From: Lucifuga dentata
Taxonomy: Eukaryota; Chordata; Actinopteri; Ophidiiformes; Bythitidae
DNA: 64,000 nucleotides
NCBI GenBank assembly: GCA_014773175.1
Contig: VXCM01001432.1
Location: 62,001-126,000 of the forward strand
Direction of reading: 5' to 3'
Each line of letters opens with the position of its first letter. Positions within the stretch are counted from its first letter, which is position 1. Positions 13,434-26,100 of this stretch are shown piece by piece. The position numbers and the translations under genes are program-made. The notes below the pieces were generated by a model. The model was given only the letters and a program-made list of their open reading frames with translations, was not told where the DNA came from and did not search any database.

Positions 13434-14559
13434 AATCTAAAATCCCTCTCCTATGATCTGAAATCACTTTCCATACTCTAAAATCCCTCTCTGTGCAAAG
13501 CAGGTGCATAAGTCAAAGTTCAACATTTTTGAAGATCTGCAACTCAGAAACTTCTAAAGTTCTACCATTTTAATTAAGAATTCAGCTGTGGATTGTATGA
13601 AATGAGATCAAATTGTAAACAGGCAGAAATCACATCAGCATCTAACTATAACTACCTGTCTTTCTAAGGAGCAAAAACAGATGTAGACTAGAGTTGTTGA
13701 TTTTTCTAACTAAGTTTAAGAGGGTTTTGTAGTGAATAAAGATGATAAATTAGTGACCAGTTGATATTTTTAGCTCACAGTCCCACTAATCCTTTGATGG
13801 CCTGAAAGTTTCAGGTATTTAGGTTGGGTGGAGTCACTCTGGGGGCTAAATCTCTGTTTTTACATCATCATGCCGGTAACACAAGGATTTCCAGAACACA
13901 TCAAGTTTCTAATCGCATACAAAAAAATATGGTTGTGTGTGTGTGTGTGTGTGTGTGTGTTGGATAATACTCGAAAGATGAAAGATGATCTGTTTACCAC
14001 TGCTTCCTTTTGGCAGCAGATCAGTTTTTTTCTTGAATGTCTTTCCCAGGTAGCGATAAGACGCCACCCATTTACCGTCACTTTCCAGCCCCGACTTCCT
14101 CTTCTCCGAAAAAAATGCTGAGTGGATTCCACTCAATCTTCAGCTGTCATCTTGTGAAACAGCAAGCTCTTAAAAAAATAAAACAACTGACGGACTCGTC
14201 TTTGGCTAATACTTGAGCCGTGAGAAGTAGAGGGAAAAGGTCAGAAATGGTCTGCTTCCATAAAATGTTACTGTTACTTTCCATCAGCAATTTACTTCAT
14301 GGGAACAAGTTTTCTTTGTTTTTGTTACACAAACGCCACAAACTGTAAAACTAGAAAGCACTCGGAGAGCTCACAGCTCCCAAAGCTGCACAACCCTCTC
14401 CAGCTTTTACTTTAACAACAGAAACTCTTACATGGAACAGATACAGAGTTTCATCTTCTTATGTTTGTTTCAGAGTGTATTCTGAAACCATTTCAATGCC
14501 TTAATGTGCAAAAACACAATGAAACACTTCTACTCTTCTTCGCTGCAGCACTGCTGTGC

Positions 14560-15090
14560 AGACTGAGTGAAACTGACTGTTTTAGGTACTATCTCTTTAA
14601 GGCCCCGTCCCCGAAAAGGCCCATTCTGTTCTGCCTGGCCAGCAGCACCAGACCTGAGCTGAGTACCCACTCACTGAGAAACATGGATGCTAGCCTAACA
14701 CTAGCCTCATACACTGTGGGTGTGTCTAACCAGGTAGGTGGGTAAATTCAAAATTTCAATGTGTCATTTTAGGTGAAATAGGCCACACCAATACAAGAAT
14801 TTGTAAATCAATTACAGGACAGTAGTATAGAATATTAAGAAAAAAAGAATAAATAAGCTAATTCGACCTTTATTGATAGCTTCAACTTGTATTTAGGTAG
14901 GAGCCAAAATGTTCAGTACCCAGTTAAACATGTACAAGAACTCAGCAAATAAATTATTTTTTATACAGATAACTACATAACATACCAAATTTGGTGAAGA
15001 CGGAAAGAATTTGTGGTGAAAAATTTGTTTTGGCAGAAATGGGCGTGGCCTATACTGATTTATTGAACCAATGAATCCAGGAAAAAACAC
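14560..15090. repeat. dispersed repeat, larger copy
   Basis: The right part (about 14990-15086) matches 11145-11212. The left part has no clear coding function and looks transposon-derived. The boundaries are approximate because only two copies are visible. Confidence 0.4.
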
Positions 15091-15743
15091 ATTCGTGCTT
15101 CTATGCCTCACAACTCAGGATTTATGCCCCAAAACATTCCATGGTTACATAACTGAGTCTAGATCCAAACCAAAAACAAATCAATTCTTCTCAGTCTGGC
15201 CTAACTGTCAACCTGCTAAAAGACAAACAGGAAACAGAAACAACTTTCACGGCAGAGGAAATAAAAACCTGATCTGGTAAACACGAACTTCGTGTCGCGT
15301 ACAGCAAACACGACCTGGGTAACTCTCCTCAGGATTTCCCCTTCAGAGCTGCTGAACTCTGACTGCTTCAAGCCGTGACGGGACCTTGTACCTCTGGCTC
15401 ACAGTAACACAGACCACACTGTCAAATCATCACCATAACACCAAGCTGACTCACTTCTGGACAGAAATGAATCAGCCGACACATTGTCCTACTCGCACTC
15501 GGGTGATTTTGGGAAAGGCTGCTGGGAAGATGAGGAGGACGGGGCCTGCGATTTGGGACTCACCACAATGACTGCACACATTTCTATGAAACCACAGCCT
15601 GCTTTACTGTGTGTGTGTGTCAGTGTGTGTGTTCACATTTATGCACAGTACATCCAGAACTTTGTCTACTTTGCAAAAATCACATATATTTATGTCCGTG
15701 TGTAGCATGTTTTGTCTTTCGTGTGTTTGTACCTGATGACGCC

Positions 15744-18607
15744 TCAGAAGAAGTTCTTGATAAACGGAGTGACGAGTTTGACCCACAGCTTGACGTGTCG
15801 GTCCGGCTGCTCAAATGTAGAGCTGGAAACCTCTGTGGACCGCTGATATAACATCTCCTGCTCCTGAAAGACACACAGCATAAAATACAGGTGTGTGTGT
15901 GTGTGTATGTGTGTGTGTGTGTCTGTGTTAAGGAAAGAGGGTTAAGTCATTATTTCTGTCTGAGGTAATGGAGCTGACCTCCTGCAGCTGGGTCTGCAGT
16001 TCTTCATTCTCTGTAACTATGGCAATTTGGGCCTCCAGGTCACGGTGAACTGAACGGTAACCGAAATTAGGCGAGCCGATTAGCGTGAGGCAAGGCCGAT
16101 CCTGCCTGTGGAGATAATACCACAGACCTGCAGGAGAGGAAAAATGCAGAGATAAATGCTTTGGAACATTACAGGAGCAGTTTCAGTCCAAACCACAACT
16201 AAAAGGAAGCACATGCAGAAATCCCCAGCGTCTTCCAAAACCCCAAGGATGAGAGAGAGTGAATGTGCATCCTCGTCCTGAGGCTATGACACCATGACTG
16301 TACAAGACATCTTTTCTCACGCTACATGCCGCGGCCAATGCAACTTTACAACTGCTGCAAGAAGGAAAAGGAATGATGATGTCCTGGCCTGGTGTCAAAA
16401 CTGTTTGACTACCAGTTTTCAAAAATATATCCTGACAAAAGACTTAAGCATATGTTAAAAAAATAAATAAAAATAAAAAAATCTGTAAAGATGCCTTAGT
16501 TTTATTTTGTACTTTTTTTTTTAAAAGATAAATATCTTACATTTCTTACAGATCTTCATGTGAAATTAGTGTTATGCATTTTAGAAGTTTGGCTGATTTT
16601 GTTAAATGAAAAAGTGTGTGTTAATTGCATAGAAAAATGCATATATAATCAGTGGGGAAAAAGTTGAAATTATACCCAGTGCTGCTTTGCTTCATAACCT
16701 CTCCTGCAGCCTACATGTACTTGATGTGGAAATGTTTTGTGTTGATATGGATGGTAGTGTGTGCTGTAGCGTGCTTAGCATTACCCTTAGCGTGGAAGGT
16801 CCACTGTGACCTGTGGTACTCGTGAAGGTGCACTCTGTCCTGCTGGCCCAGCTGACACACTTCGTTGTAGAACTGTCTGGCGATGTGAATGTAAGCTGCA
16901 GGAATGGCACCTGCAACGCCCTTGGCTCCGAAGAAGCCGCTGACTTCTGGTGAGGCGGTGAGGATGCGGTAACCAGCACCGGCCCTGAGGACCATCCCCA
17001 TGTACGCCCGGGTCAGGTTGAAGTAACCGGATGTTAGAAACATGGTGGTGTCAGGGCCTGCCTCTGTGAGAAGGCGCTGGAGCGTCAATGCAAAACGGAA
17101 ACACAGAGATCAAATGAATCCAACACGATAATGACGACCTGATCAACGTGCAAACCTCTGCCAAGGCTGCACAGATCTTTACATTTCTTATTTTTTGTTA
17201 CTGTATCCAGGGGACACTAGTTCAAAAGAGAAAGTAATGTTGAAGCTGATGTTTCCTGTGTTGCAATTTTAAAGGATCATACCAGTGAATTCTACATGTT
17301 TGAGCCTAATATATACAACCCACATACATGTTACGTTACTGACAACCATTTCCCAATACATACTACTGGAGCAGTAAATTTTAGAATGTTTTTCCTACTT
17401 TCCAGACCACCACTGGCTTCAGTTCATTACTACGCTATTAAAATCAATGTGTAGAGACTTAAAATGTTCTTGAGACAGCTAATCCATCACAGCAAACAAT
17501 ATGCTGTTGTTAGTTTTTGTTGCAGTTACATAAATTAACCGATTAAACGTGGAGCTATAAGGAAGAAAATGTACGTCTCCATCAGGAATATAGTCCCAGG
17601 AAAAAAAGTGCTTTTAATGAGAAAATTAACATGGCTGCACTTTGTACAATCATACGTAAATGGTACAGTTTTTAGAATTTCAAGGTGGGTATATCTCCTG
17701 AACATTTGATTTTTGAAAGATGAGAGGATTTGGAAAAAATAACATGAAAACTAAAATAAGGTTTTATGTTTTGGAAGATGACTGGCTGTAACGTGAAAAA
17801 TAACTGTATGGTCCTTTAAGAAATTCCTTAAACATTTCTGGATCTGCATTAAAAACTTACTTGTTCCTTTTCCTATTTGCACCTTGTCTATAATGGAAAA
17901 AATGACATGTTCTGTTTGTTGTGTTAGACTGTGTGTACCACAGTCACCATCATGGTGTGGTCAGGTATGGAGCCTCACCTGTGTGACCTGCTCATCCACC
18001 TGGATTCCCAGAGGCTTCATCTGGACCAGAGGAAACACCCAGGTGTCCCCCTTGCCATCACCTGAGCCCTCATCCTCAGACTCCTCTGATTGGTTCAGCA
18101 GCTGCTGTCGCACCTGGGCTGCATTCAAAACCTCCATGATCCGTTTCCTGGCCACAACCGAGAAGTTCTCCCTGTTGCCTGGTTGCCATGGGAGACGGAC
18201 ATGCACAAGCACACGCAAGAGTGAGTGGGTGCAAATTGAGAGACAGTCTGGCTGTTCTGGGCTGTGTGTGTGTGTATTTTTGTAACTTACAGGCATGAAT
18301 CAATAGAGGAGGATATGGATCAGATTGGAAATAAAACCTCAGCTTCAAATCAGTTTAATGAAAATCTTCTCTCATCCTTTCATTATTAACTCCAGTGTGT
18401 TTGTGTGCTTCTGAATGATTGTGAGTGGGTGTGTGTGTGTGTGTCAGTTCCGTGTCAGTTCCCACTCCATATCGACTTCCAGCAACACCGTGACATCACA
18501 ACTCTATTCCTGGTGTTCATTACAGCAGCCATCCAGTCCTGCAGACATGATGTCATTCATCCCTCAATCTAACATCCTGGCAACGTGTGCTCCAGTTACG
18601 GACACAC

Positions 18608-18639
<32 letters not shown>

Positions 18640-19551
18640 CACAATACTGACAATTTCACATCCGGCTGCACAACTGGCCAACCGCAAGACCTCTCTCCAT
18701 CTTTCTCATCTGTCCACTCACACACACACACTCACACTCACACACTCACACACACACACTCTGACCATCATCTGTTTGCCTGTCTATACTTTCAGGCTCC
18801 ATTAGTTAAAATCCATCGGCTCTCCAAGCTGAAAATCCAGCAAATGCCACCGCAACTGAACGTCAAGTGTCAAAACATTTAAGAAGGTTAGAGGGCAAAC
18901 ACGGCTGTGTGTGTAATCGATGGGTTTACCAGACTAGCTGATGACAAAAACCAATAGTCGACTAGTTGTAGACAACATAATTTTGGCCAATCAACTGGTA
19001 AAACACTGATGCTTGTGTAAATTTTGCCAGTATGAATAATTTTTCTAAAATATCAATATCAGTACTGACTTCAGGAAATCCAATAGCAGTCAGGCTCTTT
19101 TTTGTTACTCAAACAGGTCAATGGCGGCTAGCTGATAACTAATTAAATCTCAGCAGTCGTGAAACTCCTCATGTTCACGTGCTTCTGCTGTTCTCACACC
19201 TTTATATGGATGCACCATTCCCTCCAGCACCGAGACCGAGTCGTTGGGCTGGAGCTGCAGTGAGACGTCGCCCACAGCTTCCACCAGCTCAGAGAAGAAG
19301 TTGGCGACCTCGCCACAGTCNTGCAGTGAGACGTCGCCCACAGCTTCCACCAGCTCAGAGAAGAAGTTGGCGACCTCGCCACAGTCCTCCAGCAGCACGT
19401 AGCGGTCCTGTCTGTTGGTGAAGTATGCGTCACTCAGGTTGGCCCTGAAAAGGAAAGTGTGACAGTTTAAGAGACCAAGAAACAGAAACGGTCTTTTTGG
19501 TTGCACTTAAGTGGTTAAAATCAGCTTTCTGCAGAAAACTGACTTCCTGAA

Positions 19552-19585
<34 letters not shown>

Positions 19586-20111
19586 CCTCCCTCTCTCCCT
19601 CTCCCACCAGCAGCCTTGTCTCTCTCCCAAACCGCACGAGGGAATCAACATACCCACTAATGATAATGCTGTCGTCAAACAAGTAGACTTTGATGTGCTG
19701 GACGCCGATGGTCTCGTTGAAGCGCTGAGGCATGAGCAGACGCAGCAGCCCTCTCAGATCTGGCGTGTGGTACAAAGAAACCCGCATCTGAGACGTAAAG
19801 CGCTGCAGAAGCGGTAGCAGCATGGTCCTCGAGTTAATCTGTCCTGCATGCAAATAAAACCACAAAATATGCATCAGGATGATAACCACGGTGATGAATA
19901 TGACTGAAAATTTCTAGTGGCTTCATAAATGTTGGAAAAGTGATAAATTAAGCCTATTTTCCTGCTTTAATGGGTGGTTTAGTGATATTGATATCTTGCT
20001 GGAGGCCACAAACCTCTGGAGCCGCGTGTGTAGTCCAGTAAAATGGAGACTTTTAGGTCATGGCTGTTTTCCTCTGAGCGTTCTAGAGCTTCCTCCATGC
20101 AGTCCACCTGA

Positions 20112-20158
<47 letters not shown>

Positions 20159-23100
20159 CAACATGACTCATTACTCTGTCAGATCTAATCCAAATTTACA
20201 CTGAGGTTAAAAAGAACTGCAGCTTTTTCCTGATGAACTATAAGGGTTGATTGTTTTAAGCCTGACACGTGGCAATAAGCAAAATCAATATTTTTCTGGA
20301 GGTAATATAATAGTTTGGGCCTCAAGTGATGATGCTGTAACAGCGGCGGAGGAGTTTTGGACAGCCAAGAGAAGGACCTCTAGCATAAACCTCAAGGATA
20401 AACAACGTAAAGAATCTCTGATCTTCAACGTGACATCACAGAGGTCATTTTTTTTCCCTCCAAGACTTCATGCAGCTCCTCTTCAATCACAAAACCCACC
20501 AGTCATTTTCACATGTCGATTAGTTCTCACCAAGATCAATAAACTGGCTTTAAATTGTAAAATTGGTGGAGTTTCCCTTTAAGTTTGAATGCAGCTACAG
20601 TACCGTTACAGCTACTGCCTGCAAGCTCACACAGTCAGGGCTCAGCTAAGAAGAATGAAAGCAGCAGGTCTGGACCAGATATCAGGGATACGCTAAAGGA
20701 ACGTGCTAGTGCTCTGGCTGCTGTTTTTACAGGCATTTTTAACTGTCGCTTATTTGAATGTAACATTCCAGCATGTTTTAAATCAGCAGGTATAATTCCA
20801 GTGCCTATAAAGATGAATGCCAGCAGTCTCAGTGACTATAGACCGGTAACACTGACATCTGCATTCATGAAGGTTTTTGAACAGTTAGTCCTGAACCACC
20901 TGTCAAATGCTGCTACCAACTAACTAATTTGCATATATATATTTGCATATCTAGCAGACAGATCAGCGGACAATGCTGTTTCACTTTGTTTACACGACAC
21001 ACTTCAACACCTTCAAAGTTCTGCTCATATGCTCGGATTTTGTTTATTGATTTTAGTTCGGCTTTTAACTGCATCCTACCTCACAAACTGTCTGACTGCC
21101 TCCTAGACCTGGGAGTCGCCCACTCACTTGCTCTCTGGATCCTCAATTTTCTCCAGAACTGGAAACAAGTGGTTAAAATGCTCTAACTTCTCTAAGTCCC
21201 TCACATTCAGCACAGGAGCTCCACAGGGTTGTGTGTTGTCCCCGCTCTCATATTCTCTGTGCACCTCCCAGCACAGCTCAGCTAAAACATTTAAAATTGC
21301 AGATGGCACAACAGTAGTGGACCTCATCTCTGGTAATGATGAAACTGCTTATAAGGAAGACATCGCCCTTATGACTAGCTGGGGTCTTAACAATAATCTG
21401 CATTTAAATGTTTCTAAAATGAGAGAATTATTGGATTTCAGAAGGGGCCCCAAAGATATCAAACCCTTGGCAATCAATGGACAGGAGGTGGAGCAGGTGG
21501 TCAGTTTGAAGTTTTTAGGTACCACCATCTCTTCCTCCCTGAAGTGGTCAGACAACATGACAGCCATCATAGGGAAAGCCCACCAACGACTGTTCTTCCT
21601 CAGACAGCTGAAAAAGTTTTAAGTTTCAAGAGAAGGTTTGCTTTTGTTTTACAGAGCTGTGATTGAATCTATTCTCACTTTCTGAATAACAGTGTGGTTC
21701 AACAATGTCACAACCCAGGAGGGAAAACAGAGAGAATTGTGCACACAGCCTCAAGGATCACTGGCATTAAACTTCCTGCTCTCAAAGAAATTCATGGGCC
21801 ACGTCTGAAAAAACTGGGCAGAAAAATTATAAAAGACCTGTCGCATCCTGCTAACTCTACATTCAAATTTCTCCCTTCGGGATAAAAGGCCCAAACAGGC
21901 AACCAGATTCAGGGACAGCACATATAGATCTGCAATTCGTGTTTTAAATGATTCTCAGGACCTAATTGTTCTTTGCAACTGTTATGATTCAACTTTGTTA
22001 AATGTTGTTTAGCTCTAATTCAGTATTGCACTTTTTAGCTGTTATTTATTGCCAATTTCCATTTTTAATGAGTCTTAGGTCTCACTTCTTTGATTATCAG
22101 ATATATTTGTGTGCAATGAATGACGGTTGTATGTCTGTTTATTTATTATCAGCACACAGAGACAAATTCCTATCAACTGTAAGTTGACATGGCAATAAAG
22201 TATTGTATTTTGTAAAGTATTGTATTGTATATAGTAGTGCTTTCTAAGTTAGTATCATGTTGGGTATGAGATAGTACTTCACAGCTATTGTAGTTTTTTC
22301 TCCCTGATTTTCTTGTTATTGTCACCAAATGTTTTTATGCATCCAGTTATGTGCACATTCATTTGAACATAAAGATAATGGAAACTTAAACTCTGCTCGG
22401 TCTCAATAAAATATAAACGTTAAGTTAACATAAACTCTATTTTTTTATTTCCATTTTCTTTCTTTTTCTTTTAGGCTTTTTGTCCTGTTGTTTTAGTCTC
22501 AATGTCTTCTGTAAAGCCATTTGAAACTGGCTATGTATGGAATGTGCTATAAAAATAAAGTTATTCCGCCTTGAGCTCAGATTCTCACGTCTCATTATGT
22601 GCACCTGTGATTCGGTGTGTTTTATACCTCAATAGATGCTTTGCACAGGTGTGACCGACTGCAGCCAAGCACCTTTGTGAACAGACCAAACGCACATTTT
22701 TGGACTGGACTAGAGGTTGCTTCATGCCGCCAAATGACAAGCAAACCTGGGCTTGAAAATAAGTCACATAGACTCAGAAAGCGCTGGTACCTCATTGACT
22801 CAACAGTTCTGGTAATCCATCATCTTGTGAGGTTACAGATTTCAGCAGAAATGACTGTAATTAAGAGTGTTGGACATGTCTGTGCATGTTTCTGTAATTT
22901 AGCCTCTCTGGTGTTCATCCCAACTAAAAACACATGAATAAAACAGCTGAATATGAGCATCTGTCCAGACTGTGGTTTGCTCTGGGTTAATGTTGTTACA
23001 CTACACTTTCCAAGCACTACAGGCATTGGTCTCTTTGTACCCATACACCCTTGCATTTTGGGATCATTTAGCAAAGTTGGTTTGGAATACATCTTAGTAC

Positions 23101-26100
23101 TTAAACTACAATGCTGTTCTCTTGGAAGAGGACCGATTCATGTTTTCAGTATGAGTCGGTCCTGGTCCTGGTCCTTGTGGTGCCTTTGATTCACAAACAC
23201 CAATATTCTCACCAGGTCCTGCTCCAGCGGACCGGTTCCCAGATACAATGAGGCCATCACCACTCGCCGCCTCGCAGTCTTGATGCGGGCCTAAAGAGAA
23301 AGCCGGAAAGAAAGATAGTCAAAAAAAAAAAAAAAAAAAAAAAGATTCTTACGCCTCAGTAACAAAGGACTTGGTGTTCTGACATGACAAATGTCATTAA
23401 CTGCTGCCAGAACAAAAAATTGCTCCTAATAAATGCCGAGCTGCCGGCGAGGTTTCACTTCCTGCTTGCCATGTGTACATGAAATTATACACAAACATCC
23501 AACGACCAGGTGACATAAAATACAGTGTGACTCACCTGAAACCTTTGCTGTCATGTGTCAGTAAAAGACAAAGAAAAATAAATAACACATCACGTTCACA
23601 CACTCCTGCTACCCACATTTCCTCAAAGATTAAAAAAAACAGTTTTAATGTAACAATATATTCAGGGTTGCAAATAAATCTGTAGTAACAAAGTTGTAAA
23701 AACACAAACATGCATCGACACCAAGTCTTCACCGGGATCATTTCCAACTTGTTGCTTGGAGTCACAATGTCCCCCAAAAAAACTCTCCTACGTCATGTGA
23801 ACGCGACATGAACAACTGCCACATTTACAAACAAGGACTGTAGTTGCATCAGAGTGAGATAGATGGAAATAATATTTTTCAGTGATGATCTCAGCTAAAG
23901 TCCTAAAAATTAAGAAATAATGGAAATTGGAATCTTTTGGAAATTGGAGCCATGCCATTCATGTTTTGCGTTGAAAATTCTGCGTAGCTCTACATCTGTT
24001 GGCTTCACTTTTTATACTAAAAAGCCTACAAACATCACAAAGGCCTAGTGTGTGTGTGTGTGTGTGGGGGGGAATTAAGAGTTTGGAAGTACTATTTGTG
24101 AGACTTTTATGTTAAGTTTTTTTTATTAGCTTTATTTATTACCTTGATCCAGTTAATCCAGTCTGATTATATATATATATATATAAGTTTCTATCAAGCT
24201 ATTTTTTTTAAAAGCATTTTGAATTTGCACGAAAAACCTCTGAATTTTTTTTTTAAAAAGCTGAAATATCACAAAAATGTTTGCTTGACTAAGGTACAGA
24301 CATTGATGTATCTGATTTTTTTCTCCATATTTGCAGTCTTTAGTACCAATACACAAGAGACCTCTTTGACGTGGTGGAGGTAATTTTTCCAGACTTTCAC
24401 AGCAACTTCTTCAGCTAAAAAAAAAAAAAACAACCTTTATTCAGTTGTTTTTATATGCTGAATATTACTCCCCAACACCAATAACCTGAATTTAAGCATA
24501 TAAAATTGGTGGAGTCGTCCTTTAAAACTTGTGCAACATCTAAATGGAAACCCAGCTAATGATTAATTAATGCTGCAAATGCTACATATGGCACCTTAAA
24601 ACTTGGATATGAATCCACCCTGGATCTGAAATTAACATCTATGAAGCACCAGATATCACAACACGCATTTGTGGAAGATGAATGAAAACATACTCTCTGA
24701 ATCTGTGCTCAAACTTCTTTCTGCCCACCGTACACAGCGACTGACCTTCATAGTCTGATAAAACTGGTCTGGAGAGGTGAGGATGTGGATGTGGGCGCCT
24801 GGCACCCTGAAGGCAGGTACATCCTCTGCCATCCATCTGAAGCGAGCGCAGAGTCCGTCTATGCCCTGAGCTCCAGCTGACCTGGTGGGCCTGGAGACGC
24901 GTTGGGGAGCCGACTCGGTTTCTGCCAGCAAGGGAGCCAACAGCAGCACTGAAGACCTGCAAGGTAAAAAGTGTACAATAAAGTTTGTTCAGTATCCTCT
25001 CACAGTGTTTATCTTTGCCACAACACTTTAATAACCAAATCTGAGGGATCTTTGCTCGACCATTCATTTGTTGTAGTTGACACAGAGTGGTGACAAAAGG
25101 GGACATCATTTAGTGGGGTGCTATGTTGCATTTAGGGGTGCTCTGATTATTTAGTGTTATTGTTCCTCTGTTTCCCCTCCAGTTGCTTTAGAGAAAGAAT
25201 TCCCACGTTGTTAAAGTGATCCTGGAACGATGATCTATGGCTGTTGTGGTAACCGTTTTGCTTTAAGATTTACTTGATGTTATCCTCATATAAGTAAATA
25301 TGTTAATCCGTCACCGTACAGTCGATCCTTCAAAATAAGCTGCACTGTCTGAACGTGTATTGTGGACTGATTGACATTTGATCTATGTTTGTGGGAGGGA
25401 ATCACATGGACCTCTAAGCTTCATCCAGTTCTTTGTCCTTGCCGCTCAAGAGGGACGAGAGAGCAAAAGTATTTTCAANTCTAAGCTTCATCCAGTTCTT
25501 TGTCCTTGCCGCTCAAGAGGGACGAGAGAGCAAAAGTATTTTCAACAGAGATCTGTTGTCCAAAAAAAAAGTCAACAAGATTCAAAGCCACAACATGAAG
25601 GACAAGATCTGTACTCTACCGTGTAACCTGCCAATCTTCTTAGTTTGAATATCAATAAATTCTCAGACAGAAACATGAGTGGATTTTACATTTCCTTGAA
25701 TTGGTTTCCTTGACTTTGAACTCACCCTGACACATCTTTTCTTCTTGTGTCTGCAACATAATCATACAATCTGTTTGACCACATTAAAGACAGACAGGGT
25801 GTGGTGTTAGCTTCAGACATGGCCCTGAGCCTCCAGCAGATTGTTCAAACTTCATTCTACTACAATCCTTTATATTCACCCACAACACGCACACAAACAC
25901 ACACAGCAATAAGTTCTGGGTCTGAAAACAACAGGAGCCGACAGCATTGGTTTTATGTTTGGGTTTGGATTTAACCCGCACAAACCTTCGACAAAACAGC
26001 CGGAGAAATCAGAAGTCACACTAAAACAGCAAACACAGTTCAGGGCTCCTCTCCACAGCCACAGCGCTGAGTCTGAACTTTCTGCAACAAAACACAAAGA

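Larger units (their letters stand above)
9433..15743. other. cyth1-pgs1 intergenic region, repeat-rich
   Basis: The two genes converge on this interval. It holds a TTAA-flanked inverted-repeat element (11290-11955), a Tc1-type inverted-repeat element (12821-13360), a CT microsatellite, a GT microsatellite near 13933-13960 and two pieces of a dispersed repeat (11145-11212 and about 14560-15090). The stretch 10605-10949 has unusual minus-strand coding-like content, described under findings, but I recognise no gene. No DNAH17 exon was seen. Confidence 0.6.

Noticed and set aside
20585..22200. Reverse-transcriptase ORFs as a host gene.
   Set aside because: Frames break repeatedly, the catalytic box is lost, and it lies antisense in a pgs1 intron; it is a dead LINE.
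24153..24383. ORFs around the AT repeat at 24170.
   Set aside because: Low-complexity AT sequence in an intron, without splice context or similarity.
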